DNA of 64,000 nucleotides, taken from NCBI RefSeq assembly GCF_001887355.1, contig NZ_MPIN01000003.1:174741-238740 (forward strand), given 5' to 3'. Positions 8,784 through 17,602 of the stretch are shown here, piece after piece; within the stretch, counting starts at the first letter, position 1, and every line of letters begins with the position of its first letter. The notes under the pieces are model-generated. The model did no database searches. It was not told where the DNA came from and saw only the letters and a list, made by a program, of their open reading frames with translations. This DNA is from Cystobacter ferrugineus. GTDB taxonomy: Bacteria > Myxococcota > Myxococcia > Myxococcales > Myxococcaceae. Made by a program: the position numbers and the translations under genes.

Positions 8784-8850
8784 AACTCGGACTCACTTTG
8801 TCCTCGTTTTTCACTTGCCGCCCCGAACACGGACTCATATAGTCCGTGTT
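8784..8850 (+). promoter_or_regulatory. Promoter and double operator for the Rrf2 regulator
   Basis: A perfect inverted repeat, AACACGGACT / AGTCCGTGTT with a 5-nt spacer, fills 8826-8850 right up to the ATG. An imperfect copy (AACTCGGACT / TGTCCTCGTT, same spacer length) lies at 8784-8808, 42 bp upstream. TTGCCG (8815-8820) and TATAGT (8838-8843) are 17 bp apart, placing the -10 inside the operator and the transcription start at or next to the ATG. No Shine-Dalgarno is present, so a leaderless transcript is likely. Autorepression by the Rrf2 protein is inferred. Confidence 0.72.
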
Positions 8851-9393
8851 ATGGCGCACCTGACCACAAGCGTTGAATACGGCATCCACTGCCTCCTCTG
8901 GCTGGTCGACGCGGGTGACACTCCGCTGAGCACCCGTGACCTGGCCGAGTTGCAGGGCGTGTCGCCCACCTTCCTCGCCAAGATATTCCCCAAGCTCGAG
9001 AAGGCGGGGATCGTCGCCGCGAGCGAGGGGGTGCGCGGCGGATACCGGCTCGCCAAGGCGCCGGAAGACATCAGCTTCCTGGAGATCGTCGATGCGCTCG
9101 AAGGCGACAAGCCGCTCTTCGACTGTCAGCAGATCCGCGGCCGTTGCGCCGTGTTCGAGGGCAACCCGCCTTCCTGGGCGATGGCGGGCGTCTGTGCGAT
9201 CCATGCCGTGATGCTGCGCGCGGAGAAGGCGATGCGCGACACGTTGGCGAAGGAATCGCTCGCCGACGTCGCGAAGACTTTCGGCCGCAAAGCGCCGCCT
9301 GAGTTCACGAACGACGTCCAGAAATGGATCGAGGACCGGCTCAAGTCCCGTGCATCCACGCGGAAGTCGCGAACGCACGAAGAGCCCTCCTGA
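8851..9393 (+). CDS. Rrf2-family transcriptional regulator
   Basis: 180 residues. N-terminal winged helix (VEYGIHCLLWL, LSTRDLAELQGVSPTFLAKI, GVRGGYRLAK) is typical of Rrf2/IscR/NsrR proteins. Three cysteines follow with spacing C-x6-C-x15-C, different from the IscR and NsrR patterns; they could hold an Fe-S cluster or act as a redox switch, which the sequence alone cannot decide. The C-terminal tail is charged. The start is the ATG directly after the operator palindrome. The next gene on the same strand is a pyridine-nucleotide flavoprotein, a common partner for this regulator type, so sensing of redox or electrophile stress is the likely job. Confidence 0.9.
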   Translation: MAHLTTSVEYGIHCLLWLVDAGDTPLSTRDLAELQGVSPTFLAKIFPKLEKAGIVAASEGVRGGYRLAKAPEDISFLEIVDALEGDKPLFDCQQIRGRCAVFEGNPPSWAMAGVCAIHAVMLRAEKAMRDTLAKESLADVAKTFGRKAPPEFTNDVQKWIEDRLKSRASTRKSRTHEEPS

Positions 9394-9438
9394 ACTGGGG
9401 CGGCGTTAACGCCGTAAGCCAGTCGAACTCCTGAACTT

Positions 9439-9494
9439 TTTCTCGGCTCCCGCCGGACGCCCGAGAAAGCGGCCGTCGTGTATCCGCACGACGG
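9439..9494 (+). promoter_or_regulatory. Two hairpins between rrf2 and the flavoprotein gene
   Basis: TTTCTCGG (9439-9446) pairs with CCGAGAAA (9461-9468), and CCGTCGTG (9473-9480) pairs perfectly with CACGACGG (9487-9494). Neither is followed by a T run. They may attenuate or stabilise a shared transcript, or the second may be a protein site; a 12-bp palindrome GGCGTTAACGCC lies just upstream. Confidence 0.35.
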
Positions 9495-9535
9495 AACCGG
9501 TGACCTGCGTCCGGCACTCAAAAGAAAGCAAGACA

Positions 9536-10744
9536 ATGAACCAGAAGATCGTCATCGCGGGCTCGGGTTTCGCTGGCATGTGGGCAGCCATTTCCGCCGC
9601 GCGCGCCGTGTCGCTGGCTGGCAAGCAGAACCAGGTGGAAGTCATGGTCGTGTCGCCGACCCCCCAGCTCCACATCCGCCCGCGCCTCTATGAAGCGGTA
9701 ATCGAGAACATGGCGCCGGACATCGCACCACTGCTCGAGGCGATTGGCGTTCGCCACCTCGCCGGCACCGTCGAGGCGATCCATGCCGACCGGCGTGAAG
9801 TCGAAGTGCTCGGCACCGATGGCGAACGCGTGACGCTGCCCTATGACCGCTTCGTGTTGGCGGCCGGCAGCCGCCTGTTCATGCCGAACGTGCCCGGGCT
9901 CAAGGAGCACGCCTTCAACGTCGACCAACTGGCGAGCGCGAGCGCTCTCGAGAAGCACCTGAAGGCGCTCGCCCACAAGCCGGAGACGGCCGCCCGGAAC
10001 ACGGTGGTGGTCGCGGGCGGTGGCTTCACCGGCATCGAGACGGTGGCCGAGATGCCCCAGCGGCTGCGCGACATCCTCGGCCAGGACGCGAAGATCCGGG
10101 TCGTGGTGCTGGAACAGGCGCCCGCCATCGGCCCCGATCTCGGGCCGGTTCCACGCCCGGTGATCGAGGAGGCCCTGGCCGAGTGCGGCGTGGAGGTGAT
10201 CACCTCCACCGGAGCCGTGGCGATCGACGCGGAGGGTGTCACCACGTCCACCGGCGAGCGGATCGAGACCCACACGGTGGTCTGGACGGCCGGCGCGAGA
10301 GCCAACCCTCTCGCCGCGCAGATCAACGGCGAGCACGACCGCTTCGGCCGGGTCCATGCCGACCAGTATCTGCGCGCCAAGGGCGCCGAGGGCATCTTCG
10401 TCACCGGGGATGTGGCGATGGTCGCGACCGACGATGAAGGCCACCTCGCGGCGATGTCCTGCCAGCACGCGGTGATCCTCGGGCGCGTCGCCGGCCACAA
10501 CGCCGCCGCCGAGCTGGTCGGTCTGCCGACCCACCCGTACAGCCAGCCGAAGTACGTCACCTGCCTCGATCTCGGACCCTGGGGCGCGCTCTACACCGAG
10601 GGATGGGACCGCCAGGTGAAGCTGACGCGTGAAGCGGGCAAGGCGCTCAAGCGCGAGATCAACACCCAGTGGATCTACCCGCCCAAGGCGGATCGCCATG
10701 CCGCATTCGCGGTCGCCAATCCGGACTTCGTGATCGCTGCCTGA
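9536..10744 (+). CDS. NDH-2-like NAD(P)/FAD-dependent oxidoreductase
   Basis: 402 residues with two Rossmann motifs: FAD-binding IAGSGFAGMWAA at the N-terminus and NAD(P)-binding VVAGGGFTGIETVAE near residue 160, plus the FAD contact TGDVAMV near 295. This is the layout of type II NADH dehydrogenases and related pyridine nucleotide-disulfide oxidoreductases without redox cysteines. No membrane helix is evident, so it would be peripheral or soluble. Start ATG 9536 (MNQKIVIAGSG). It follows the Rrf2 gene by 142 bp and may be regulated by it. Electron acceptor (quinone or another) is not determined. Confidence 0.88.
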   Translation: MNQKIVIAGSGFAGMWAAISAARAVSLAGKQNQVEVMVVSPTPQLHIRPRLYEAVIENMAPDIAPLLEAIGVRHLAGTVEAIHADRREVEVLGTDGERVTLPYDRFVLAAGSRLFMPNVPGLKEHAFNVDQLASASALEKHLKALAHKPETAARNTVVVAGGGFTGIETVAEMPQRLRDILGQDAKIRVVVLEQAPAIGPDLGPVPRPVIEEALAECGVEVITSTGAVAIDAEGVTTSTGERIETHTVVWTAGARANPLAAQINGEHDRFGRVHADQYLRAKGAEGIFVTGDVAMVATDDEGHLAAMSCQHAVILGRVAGHNAAAELVGLPTHPYSQPKYVTCLDLGPWGALYTEGWDRQVKLTREAGKALKREINTQWIYPPKADRHAAFAVANPDFVIAA

Positions 10745-10781
10745 AGCCCTCAAGGGCATCGAGGGAACATCTTCAGATGCT

Positions 10782-10795
10782 CCCCCGCGCGGGGG
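10782..10795. terminator. GC hairpin between convergent genes
   Basis: The self-complementary CCCCCGCGCGGGGG can form a 5-bp stem with a GCGC loop. It lies between the convergent flavoprotein and holA stops, with no T run on either side, so it is a possible bidirectional terminator at best. Confidence 0.35.
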
Positions 10796-10796
10796 C

Positions 10797-12119
10797 TCAA
10801 GTGCTCGCGCACACGGTCCACAACAGCCGCTCGATGACGAGCTTGCCGCTCGCCGAGGACTTGAGCGACAGGTCCGACTCGGCGCATGCCACCAGGGCAT
10901 CGAGCAATTCGCGCCGCTTGTAGCGGGCCGCCCCCTGCATCGCGAGGAAGGCCGCATACGGATGCGGCGCCTTGCCCTTGGCCGCCTTGGCCTCCTCCTC
11001 CACCCGGGGGAACACCCGCGCCTTGAAGTCGTTGAACGAGCGCGGCACCGAGCCCCCGGCGTACTTCTCCAGCCGCTCGTGGTTCTCCAGCATGCCGCGC
11101 ACGATGGAGGCCACCGCGCCCAGCAGTTGCAGCCCGTGCACCCCCTGCCCCATCGCATCCACCGTGTAGTCCAGCGCCGCCTTCAGGTTGCGATTCTGCA
11201 GGGCCTCGGACAGCTCGAAGAACTCCTCCTCGCGCGTGTGCGCCACCAGCAGCGCCACGTCCGCCGCCTCGATGGTGGAGCCCTCCGCGTACGTCGCCAG
11301 CTTCTCCAGCTCGGATTGCAAGAGCCGCACGTTGCCGCCGATGCGCTCCTTGAGCAGGTCCGCCGCGGCCTTGCTCAGCTTCTTCTTGAACGGCCAGAGG
11401 AACTCCTCGGCGAGCGGGCCGATCTCCAGGTCCTTGTGCCGCGCGGCCACCTTGCGCTCGACGAGCCGGCCTTTGTCCGCAGCGAGCTTCACCAGCGGGT
11501 TCTTCGCGTCCACGTCCGAGGCCGCCATCACCAGCGTGTGCCCCGGCGGCAGGCCCTTCTCGAAGAGGGACAGGAGCGCGCTCGCATCTCCCTCGGGGGC
11601 GCTGATGCGCTCCTCGCGGCAGAACGCGGCCACTTCCTTCAGGAAGAGCAGATCCGCCTCCGCCAGCTCGACGTTGAGCTCCTCCTTCCACTCCTCCGCC
11701 GTGGGCGCTCCCGGAGCCTCCGGATCCAACTGCGCCACGCCCCACCCCGCCCGGGCCGCCAGCGCGAGCAGCCGCCGCGCGCCCTCCTTGCGCTTGCCCG
11801 CCGTCCACGCCTCGCGCGCCTTGCCCAGCGCGTTGCCCCGGCCCTTCTTCGGCGCGAGGAACTCCGGGTCGCGCACCAGCACCACCTTGCGCCCGGGGAA
11901 CAGCGGCAGCGTGGCCAGCTCCTGCGCCACCTCGCGCGGCGAGCCCGCGTCCAGCACCGCGAAGTTCAGCCCCGCGGACGCATCCGGCAAGAGCGCCTTC
12001 ACCAGCTCGTCCGCGCCCTTGCGCACGAGGTACTCCTCGCCCCACAGCAGGTAGAGCGGGTGCACCACCTTGCCCGCCCGGGCCTCGTCCAGCACGTCCT
12101 CGATGTCCGCCGCGCTCAT
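10797..12119 (-). CDS. holA: DNA polymerase III subunit delta
   Basis: 440 residues; clamp-loader delta subunit that opens the beta sliding clamp. The N-terminus HPLYLLWGEEYLVRKGADEL is the degenerate AAA+ fold start of HolA, without a working Walker A. The middle carries the insertion-rich region common in myxobacterial copies, and the C-terminal collar domain includes the VHGLQLLGAVASIVRGML helix. HolA proteins are usually 330-350 residues, so this copy is about 100 longer, mainly between residues 90 and 170. The ATG overlaps the holB stop by 4 bp, showing translational coupling of two clamp-loader subunits. Confidence 0.9.
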   Translation of the reverse strand: MSAADIEDVLDEARAGKVVHPLYLLWGEEYLVRKGADELVKALLPDASAGLNFAVLDAGSPREVAQELATLPLFPGRKVVLVRDPEFLAPKKGRGNALGKAREAWTAGKRKEGARRLLALAARAGWGVAQLDPEAPGAPTAEEWKEELNVELAEADLLFLKEVAAFCREERISAPEGDASALLSLFEKGLPPGHTLVMAASDVDAKNPLVKLAADKGRLVERKVAARHKDLEIGPLAEEFLWPFKKKLSKAAADLLKERIGGNVRLLQSELEKLATYAEGSTIEAADVALLVAHTREEEFFELSEALQNRNLKAALDYTVDAMGQGVHGLQLLGAVASIVRGMLENHERLEKYAGGSVPRSFNDFKARVFPRVEEEAKAAKGKAPHPYAAFLAMQGAARYKRRELLDALVACAESDLSLKSSASGKLVIERLLWTVCAST

Positions 12120-13144
12120 CGCCCCTCCAGCAATTCAATGAGCATCCGCTCCAGTTGCAGCCGGGGCGAGCCGTTGCGCTCCACGATGGTCGCCCGCGCC
12201 TTGTCCAGCAGCGCGTGCCGCCGGTGGAGCATCGACTCGTGCGTGCGCGCCGCCACCTCGTGCGCGAGCGCGTCCAGGTCCCGGTTGGCCAGGCGCTCGC
12301 CCCCCACCTTCGCCATCGCCACGTCGCGCGTCCACAGCGAGAGGATGGAGAGCGCCTGCTCCGCGTCCTCGCGCGACTCGCCGAACGTGGCGGCCCAGCG
12401 CAGCATCGCGCTCACGTCTCCGGGCTTGAGCGCCTCGAACGAGCGGATGACGTCCTGACGGGCCGCGAGCGCCTTCAAGTCCAACGCCATGGCCCGGCCC
12501 AGGCTGCCCCCGGCCATCACCGCCGCGAGCATGGCCGTCGGCGCGTCCAGCTCGCGCTCCTTCTGGAGGCGCTCGGCCACGAGCTCCACGGGCAGCGGGC
12601 CGAAGGACACCTTGGAGCAGCGGCTGCGGATGGTGGGCAGCAGCTTGTCCGGCGCCGAGGCCAGCAGGATGAGCGTGGTGTCCGCGGGGGGCTCCTCGAG
12701 CGTCTTGAGGAAGGCGTTCTGCGCCTGGGTGTTCATCTGGTGCGCGTCCACCACGATGGCCACCTTGCGCTTGGACTCCAGGCCCCGCAGGCAGATGCGC
12801 TCGAGCAGGGCGCGGATCTGATCCACGCGGATGTCGCGGCTGGGCGTGGTGGCGAAGTCCGAGCGGCCCGCGAGGCCGCGATCCACGCGCTCGGCGTCGG
12901 GCATGAGCCAGGACACGTCCGGGTGGGCGCCCTTGGAGATGCGGGTGCAGCTCGAGCAGGTGCCACAGCCCACGTCGGGCTGTTCGGGACAGGTGAGCGC
13001 CTGGGCGAGCCCCACGGCGGTGAGCTCCTTGCCCACGCCCTCGGGCCCGGCGAAGAGGTAGGCGTGATGAACCGAGCCACTCCGCAGCGCCGACTGGAGC
13101 GCGTCGATGGCGCGTGGCTGTCCGACGACCGATGCCAACGTCAT
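12116..13144 (-). CDS. holB: DNA polymerase III subunit delta prime
   Basis: 342 residues. AAA+ clamp-loader stator: VVGQPRAIDALQSAL, a Walker-A-like FAGPEGVGKELTA, and a zinc module with CGTCSSC and an upstream cysteine, as in gamma/delta-prime proteins. KVAIVVDAHQMNTQAQNAFLKTLEEPP covers Walker B and sensor regions and RSRC the arginine finger area. Start ATG 13144 (MTLASVVGQ); the 40-codon open frame before it matches a decayed copy of another gene. First gene of the holB-holA pair. Confidence 0.92.
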   Translation of the reverse strand: MTLASVVGQPRAIDALQSALRSGSVHHAYLFAGPEGVGKELTAVGLAQALTCPEQPDVGCGTCSSCTRISKGAHPDVSWLMPDAERVDRGLAGRSDFATTPSRDIRVDQIRALLERICLRGLESKRKVAIVVDAHQMNTQAQNAFLKTLEEPPADTTLILLASAPDKLLPTIRSRCSKVSFGPLPVELVAERLQKERELDAPTAMLAAVMAGGSLGRAMALDLKALAARQDVIRSFEALKPGDVSAMLRWAATFGESREDAEQALSILSLWTRDVAMAKVGGERLANRDLDALAHEVAARTHESMLHRRHALLDKARATIVERNGSPRLQLERMLIELLEGR

Positions 13145-13157
13145 GAGGGTGTGTATC

Positions 13158-13300
13158 CCCGCTCGCGTCCCACCCGTCAACCACTCAGGGGGTAGAGCGC
13201 GCCCGCCCCGCCCTCCCCCTCTCCCGGCCAATGGCGCAGGCGGGCCGTAGCAGGCACCGGGCACGGCTCTCCTGGACGGGCACCCCGGTTACGTGGGGCA
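13158..13300 (-). pseudogene. Relic of the 3' end of a second DUF2400-like gene
   Basis: The DNA from 13158 to 13195 is identical over 38 bp to 23612-23649, which spans the stop codon and 27 bp downstream of the intact DUF2400 gene; strong similarity continues to about 13275. The reading frame keeps ARCLLRPACAIGRE before the stop, matching ARCLLRPACATGRE of the intact protein. Upstream the frame degenerates. It sits directly upstream of holB, in the same direction. It is a truncated paralogue or a duplicated fragment. Confidence 0.8.
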
Positions 13301-13429
13301 GGCTCAGGGGCCATGGAGGCGGTGACGGAGACCCCGTGGCTCGGGCCCTGGCTGTGCAGGTGCTGGCTATGCCCGGGTTCACACCGGGCTTGTGAAGGCA
13401 GCCGGAGCGCGCCGCCGCCAACGGGGACG

Positions 13430-14605
13430 TCAGTACATGGCGCAGACGATGCCCACGCAGTCGCCCGCGGTGTTGTCGCGCGCGACGTTTCCGCCGCCGT
13501 CGAAGGCCGTGGGCGCGTAGATGCCGAAGCCCGCGTTGCCCAGGGCGAGGTTGTTGATCACCGTGGGTGTGCTGGGCGGCTGCACCCGGAGTCCATCGCC
13601 GTCGTTGGCCAGGAACTGATTGCCGCGGACGATGCCCGTGAGCGAGGTGAAAGGGAACCCCGCGCGGTCGGACAGGGTCAGGCCGCTCGCGTTGTCATGG
13701 AAGGTGTTGCCGTCGATGTAGACCGTCCCGGCCGCTGCCTCCAGCCCCGTACCGTTGCGGACGGCCAGGGTGTCGAGCATCGAGAGATTGAGCGGATTCC
13801 AGACCGGATCGGTGGCCGGCGCGAACGCGGCGTTGTTCGCGATGAGCGTGTTCTCGAACCGCAGCTGTCTGCAGAGGCGGAAGCCGGGGTCATTGGGGAT
13901 GCTGCCCACTGCGTCGTTCCACGCGATCGTGCTCGACCTGATGTGGATGTTGCTCTCCCAGCAGAGGAAGACGCGCCCATTGGACGTGAACGTGGAGTCG
14001 AGCACGTCGATGGAGTGGTAGTCCCCGAGCATCGCGAGCTCGTTGCGGGTGAACACCGACGACCTCACGTCGAAACTACCGGAGCCCGCATCCAGCTCCC
14101 GGTCCAGCCCGACGCCGTTCCCGCTCACGCGGCACTCCGTGATGAGGAAGTTCGTGGTGGCGTAGTTGTAGACAGCCGAGGCGTTGTCGAGGAGCGCGAG
14201 CTTGTGGAGCCGCACGTTCAACGTGCCCGAGCCGGAAGGAATCATGACGGCCCGGCCGAATCCCTGGACCGTGCCATTGCGCACCATGCTGCTGGCCTGG
14301 AGCGCGATGCCTTGCGATTCGATGTTCGCCGGACCCGTGCGGCGGATGGTGTATCCGCCCAGGTCCAGGACGACGCCTTCGCCCACGACCCGGAGCGCGA
14401 AGGGCGCCGAGCTGGGGCAGTTGAGATCGTGCGTCAGGCGCGTGTGCTCGGTGAGGGTGTCACCGCACCGGACGGTGCGACCGGTGGCGAACGCCACCGG
14501 GGCTTCCGCGTCGGAAGGAACCGTGCCACGGGCCTGGACGTCGGGCGCTCCCGTGATCAGGCTGGTCACGGCCATGGCGACGATGAATCCGCGTGTCTGC
14601 TTCAT
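13430..14605 (-). CDS. Secreted right-handed parallel beta-helix protein
   Basis: 391 residues with an N-terminal signal peptide (MKQTRGFIVAMAVTSLITGAP, cleavage probably after VQA). The rest shows repeated short strands with Asn and Asp turns (LDNASAVYNYATTNFLITE, ENTLIANNAAF, IDGNTFHDNASGLTL, VINNLALGNAGFGIY), the pattern of pectate-lyase-like beta helices and NosD/PbH1 repeats. No catalytic motif of a pectinase is recognisable. Cysteines pair at the ends (CGDTLTEHTRL, DCVGIVC). Probably an extracellular carbohydrate-binding or lytic protein, function unknown. It stands alone between holB and the HyuA/DUF917 pair. Confidence 0.8.
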   Translation of the reverse strand: MKQTRGFIVAMAVTSLITGAPDVQARGTVPSDAEAPVAFATGRTVRCGDTLTEHTRLTHDLNCPSSAPFALRVVGEGVVLDLGGYTIRRTGPANIESQGIALQASSMVRNGTVQGFGRAVMIPSGSGTLNVRLHKLALLDNASAVYNYATTNFLITECRVSGNGVGLDRELDAGSGSFDVRSSVFTRNELAMLGDYHSIDVLDSTFTSNGRVFLCWESNIHIRSSTIAWNDAVGSIPNDPGFRLCRQLRFENTLIANNAAFAPATDPVWNPLNLSMLDTLAVRNGTGLEAAAGTVYIDGNTFHDNASGLTLSDRAGFPFTSLTGIVRGNQFLANDGDGLRVQPPSTPTVINNLALGNAGFGIYAPTAFDGGGNVARDNTAGDCVGIVCAMY

Positions 14606-14785
14606 GCAGCCTCCCCGGGCCGGAGACGTCCGGTCACCGGCGCAAGAGGCTAGTCACGACGCTCCAGACGGCTTCCCCCCCAGGAGGGCCAGCACTCCGC
14701 CAGGACAGCGACACGGGAACGTTCACAAGGGCGAACAGACGATGCTTGAAGCCTTCCCGGTCGAGGTCACCACATGGGCCGGAGG

Positions 14786-15880
14786 CTAACGTTGAGCGGC
14801 CCCGAAGCCAGCGAGCAGCGGCTGGTAGTCGAGCGCGTAGCCGAAGGCCCTGGGGCCTACCACCTGGAGCGCGCGGGGAGTCGTGAGCTGCGATGGCGCA
14901 GGCAGGCCGAGGACGCTTGCTCGCAGGCCGTAGCGCAGCACCTCGGTGGAGAGGGGCTCCCCATCCTCGCTGTCGAGGACGCAGATGAGATCGGGCACGG
15001 TGCAGGCGATCACCCCGTCTCTCCGCGCCACGAGGTTCTCGTTCTGGAATTCGATCTCCATGCGTGAACCCGCCTCCTGCCCGAGCCCCTCCAGCACCAT
15101 GCGCCCGAGGGCGAAGCCGGCCCGGGTGCGGCGCTCCACGTCCACCACCTTGCCGATGAAGAGGCACACACCTCCCGCCGCCTGGCGTGCGGCCTCCACC
15201 GCGGAGGTCCCCGTGCGCCGGGCCTCCAGCATGGCCAGGCCGAGCGCACGGGCGCGGCTGATGCTGCCCGGCAGGCAGGTGGCGCGTACCTCCTCCCGCC
15301 CCATCGGGCAGGAGACCACCTCCGCGGTGCCTCCCATCCGCACGGTCACGTCGCGGGCCAGCGGCTCCAACCAGCTCACGTCTCGCAGCGCGGTCAGCAG
15401 GACGACATTGCCCTTGTCATCGGCGAGCACCGCCGGGGCCGGGGGCCGCCCGTAGATGAGGAAGCTCAGCATCTGCAACTCGGGAAGGGCGCGGCCCATG
15501 CCATCCCCGTCCACCACCGGCAGCCCGGCCTGGGCGCCGAGCAACAGCGGCGAGAACGCATTGCCGCCTCCTATCTCTCCGCCGATGACGGCCGTGGCCC
15601 TGCGGCCCAGGTGGTGCTCCAGGGCCCGCAGGGCGCGCAACAACTCCTCACCCTGACAGGGTTTCTCGTAGCTCACGGTGGGGGCACCCATGCCGAAGCA
15701 GTCCACCACGCAGGCGTCGGCGGGCAGTTCCTCCACCGCCATCACCTGGAGGGCTCGCCCGGCACGCAGCAACTCCCGCACCGTGAGAAAGAGGTAGTAC
15801 GGATTGCCTCCTCCGCCTGCCCCCAGCACCCCCGCCCCCAGCGCGAGTGCCTCCAGGTCGGCCTCCTCAACCCGCCACAT
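14786..15880 (-). CDS. DUF917 (S-methyl thiohydantoin desulfurase domain) protein
   Basis: 364 residues. The start region LALGAGVLGAGGGGNPYY and the later VIGGEIGGGNAF, VVDGDGMGRALPELQM and GKVVDVERRT are hallmarks of the DUF917 family, now named after the S-methyl thiohydantoin desulfurase domain. ATG 15880 overlaps the end of the upstream HyuA gene by 14 bp, so the two are translationally coupled. DUF917 proteins are regularly encoded beside hydantoinase/oxoprolinase subunits. The likely role is in opening or desulfurising a hydantoin-like ring; the true substrate is not known. Confidence 0.88.
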   Translation of the reverse strand: MWRVEEADLEALALGAGVLGAGGGGNPYYLFLTVRELLRAGRALQVMAVEELPADACVVDCFGMGAPTVSYEKPCQGEELLRALRALEHHLGRRATAVIGGEIGGGNAFSPLLLGAQAGLPVVDGDGMGRALPELQMLSFLIYGRPPAPAVLADDKGNVVLLTALRDVSWLEPLARDVTVRMGGTAEVVSCPMGREEVRATCLPGSISRARALGLAMLEARRTGTSAVEAARQAAGGVCLFIGKVVDVERRTRAGFALGRMVLEGLGQEAGSRMEIEFQNENLVARRDGVIACTVPDLICVLDSEDGEPLSTEVLRYGLRASVLGLPAPSQLTTPRALQVVGPRAFGYALDYQPLLAGFGAAQR

Positions 15881-17453
15881 GCGCCTCTCCTCCCGTCCGG
15901 GACAGCTCCCCCACCGCCTTGGCCCGGATGCGCATGGCATTGCCTCGAAGGTAGGCGAGCGGCAACTCCTCCAGTTCCACCACCTCGACGCCTTCCGGCG
16001 CGGCGCCCGCGGCCACGGCGTGCGCGATGGCGGTGCTCCGCGCCTGGTGCAGGGCCTCGTCGCGGCTGAGGCGGGAGAGCTCGAAGATCTGATCCACCTC
16101 GCCTCCCACCTGGGCCATGGCGGCACCGATGGCATTGGCGATCTGGGCGTGCTCGGGCCGCAGGAGCGGGTGCACGCCGCGCAAAGACTCCCCCACCAGC
16201 ACGCTGCCGCCTCCCACCACCACCGCCGGCACGTCACCGCGGGCCAGCTTCACCCGGTCGATGGCATCTTCCAGTCGGGCGTGGAAGGTGGCATCCGCGC
16301 GTCGCAGCAGCTCCGCGTCGAGATGCGCCACCCGCGCCAGCTCGCCGAACGCCGCACGGCCCAGCGCCACCGCGACATCGCTGGCGGTCAGCGTCCGGCC
16401 GCCAAAGAGCAACGCCTCGCGCTCCAGGCGGTGCCCCACGCTTCGAGGCCCCACGTCCACCCGTCCCCCCTCCTCCGTCACCACCGAACCACCCCCCAGT
16501 CCAATGGAGAGCACCTCCGGAAGGCGGAAGTGGGTGCGCACGCCGCCCAGGCGGATGACGGTGCCGGACTCCCGGGGAATGCCTCCCTGGAGCAACCCCA
16601 CGTCGGTGGTGGTGCCACCGATGTCGATGACCAGAGCGTCCTTCAGGCCAGTCAGCCAGGCCGCGCCCCGCATCGAGTTGGTCGGCCCGGAAGAGAGGGT
16701 CAGCACCGGGAAGCGGGAAGCCCGCTCCAGGTCCATCAGGGTGGCGTCATTCTGGGTAAGGAAGAGCGGGCCGTGGAGCCCTGCTTCGGCCACGGCGCGT
16801 TCCAGTCCGGTGAGCAGGGAACGGGCCAGCGGCGTGAGGGCCGCGTTGAGGAGAGCGGCGTTCTCCCGCTCGAGCAGGCCCATGCGCCCGAAGATGTGGG
16901 ACGGGGTGATGGAGGCGCGAGGAAGCAGCCGCTGGAGGATGCTGGCGGCGCGCTCCTCATGCGAAGGGTCCACCAGGCAGAAGGGAGCACTGATGGCGAG
17001 GGCCAGTCCCTCGCCGTCGGGAGAGGAGGCCTCGTCCCGCAACTCCCCGCCGAGCCGCCGCAGCGCCGCCTCGTCCAGGGGGGAGATCTCCCGTCCGTCG
17101 AACTCGTGACCTCCCTCCACCATGTCGACCCGGAGCCGGACACACTCGAGCAGATCCTCCGGCCAGTCCACGAAGGGAGGGAGAGAGCGGGTAGACGGGA
17201 GCCCCAGCCGCACGGCCGCCACCTTCGCCAGACGACGGCGCTCCACCAGCGCATTGATGAGCTGGGTGGTGCCGATGGCAATCAGCCCCACCTGCCCGCC
17301 CCCTGCCTGGCGGGCCACCTGGCGGAGCGCGGTACGGATGCCTTCGAGCACCTCGGGCGTGGTGACCACCTTGGACCAGGCCAGCAACTTCCCCTCTTGC
17401 ATCAGCACGGCGTCGGTATGGGTGCCACCCACGTCGATTCCTACACGGCGCAT
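15867..17453 (-). CDS. Hydantoinase/oxoprolinase A-type protein (HyuA)
   Basis: 528 residues. N-terminal ASKHA-type nucleotide site GIDVGGTHTDAV and a second VIDIGGTTTDVGLL, with GGGSVVTEEGG and VVVGGGSVLV later, match the Hydant_A_N plus Hydantoinase_A layout. The family couples ATP hydrolysis to opening of 5-oxoproline or hydantoin rings. No HyuB-type partner is seen; instead DUF917 follows with overlapping codons. At 528 residues it is shorter than the approximately 700-residue HyuA proteins that work with HyuB, but normal for DUF917-linked copies. ATG 17453 has a GAGGGA site. Confidence 0.88.
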   Translation of the reverse strand: MRRVGIDVGGTHTDAVLMQEGKLLAWSKVVTTPEVLEGIRTALRQVARQAGGGQVGLIAIGTTQLINALVERRRLAKVAAVRLGLPSTRSLPPFVDWPEDLLECVRLRVDMVEGGHEFDGREISPLDEAALRRLGGELRDEASSPDGEGLALAISAPFCLVDPSHEERAASILQRLLPRASITPSHIFGRMGLLERENAALLNAALTPLARSLLTGLERAVAEAGLHGPLFLTQNDATLMDLERASRFPVLTLSSGPTNSMRGAAWLTGLKDALVIDIGGTTTDVGLLQGGIPRESGTVIRLGGVRTHFRLPEVLSIGLGGGSVVTEEGGRVDVGPRSVGHRLEREALLFGGRTLTASDVAVALGRAAFGELARVAHLDAELLRRADATFHARLEDAIDRVKLARGDVPAVVVGGGSVLVGESLRGVHPLLRPEHAQIANAIGAAMAQVGGEVDQIFELSRLSRDEALHQARSTAIAHAVAAGAAPEGVEVVELEELPLAYLRGNAMRIRAKAVGELSRTGGEAHVAG

Positions 17454-17602
17454 TCCCTCGTTCTCCGTGGCTCGGGGGCCGGCCGTCCGCGGGGCCCTCT
17501 GTTGAGGGTGGCCATGCGGAGCACGTGCAGCAATGCGTCACATGAGCTCCCCTCTCCTTCTTATGCGCCGGCGGGTGTTGGCGTACGTGAAGGGCGAAAT
17601 CC
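17454..17602. other. Gene-free stretch upstream of hyuA-like gene
   Basis: This 149-bp piece should hold the promoter of the HyuA/DUF917 operon. No convincing promoter, operator or coding remnant was seen in it. It runs directly into the aminotransferase relic, and together with 17771-17887 it makes a 434-bp gap without an intact gene. Confidence 0.4.
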
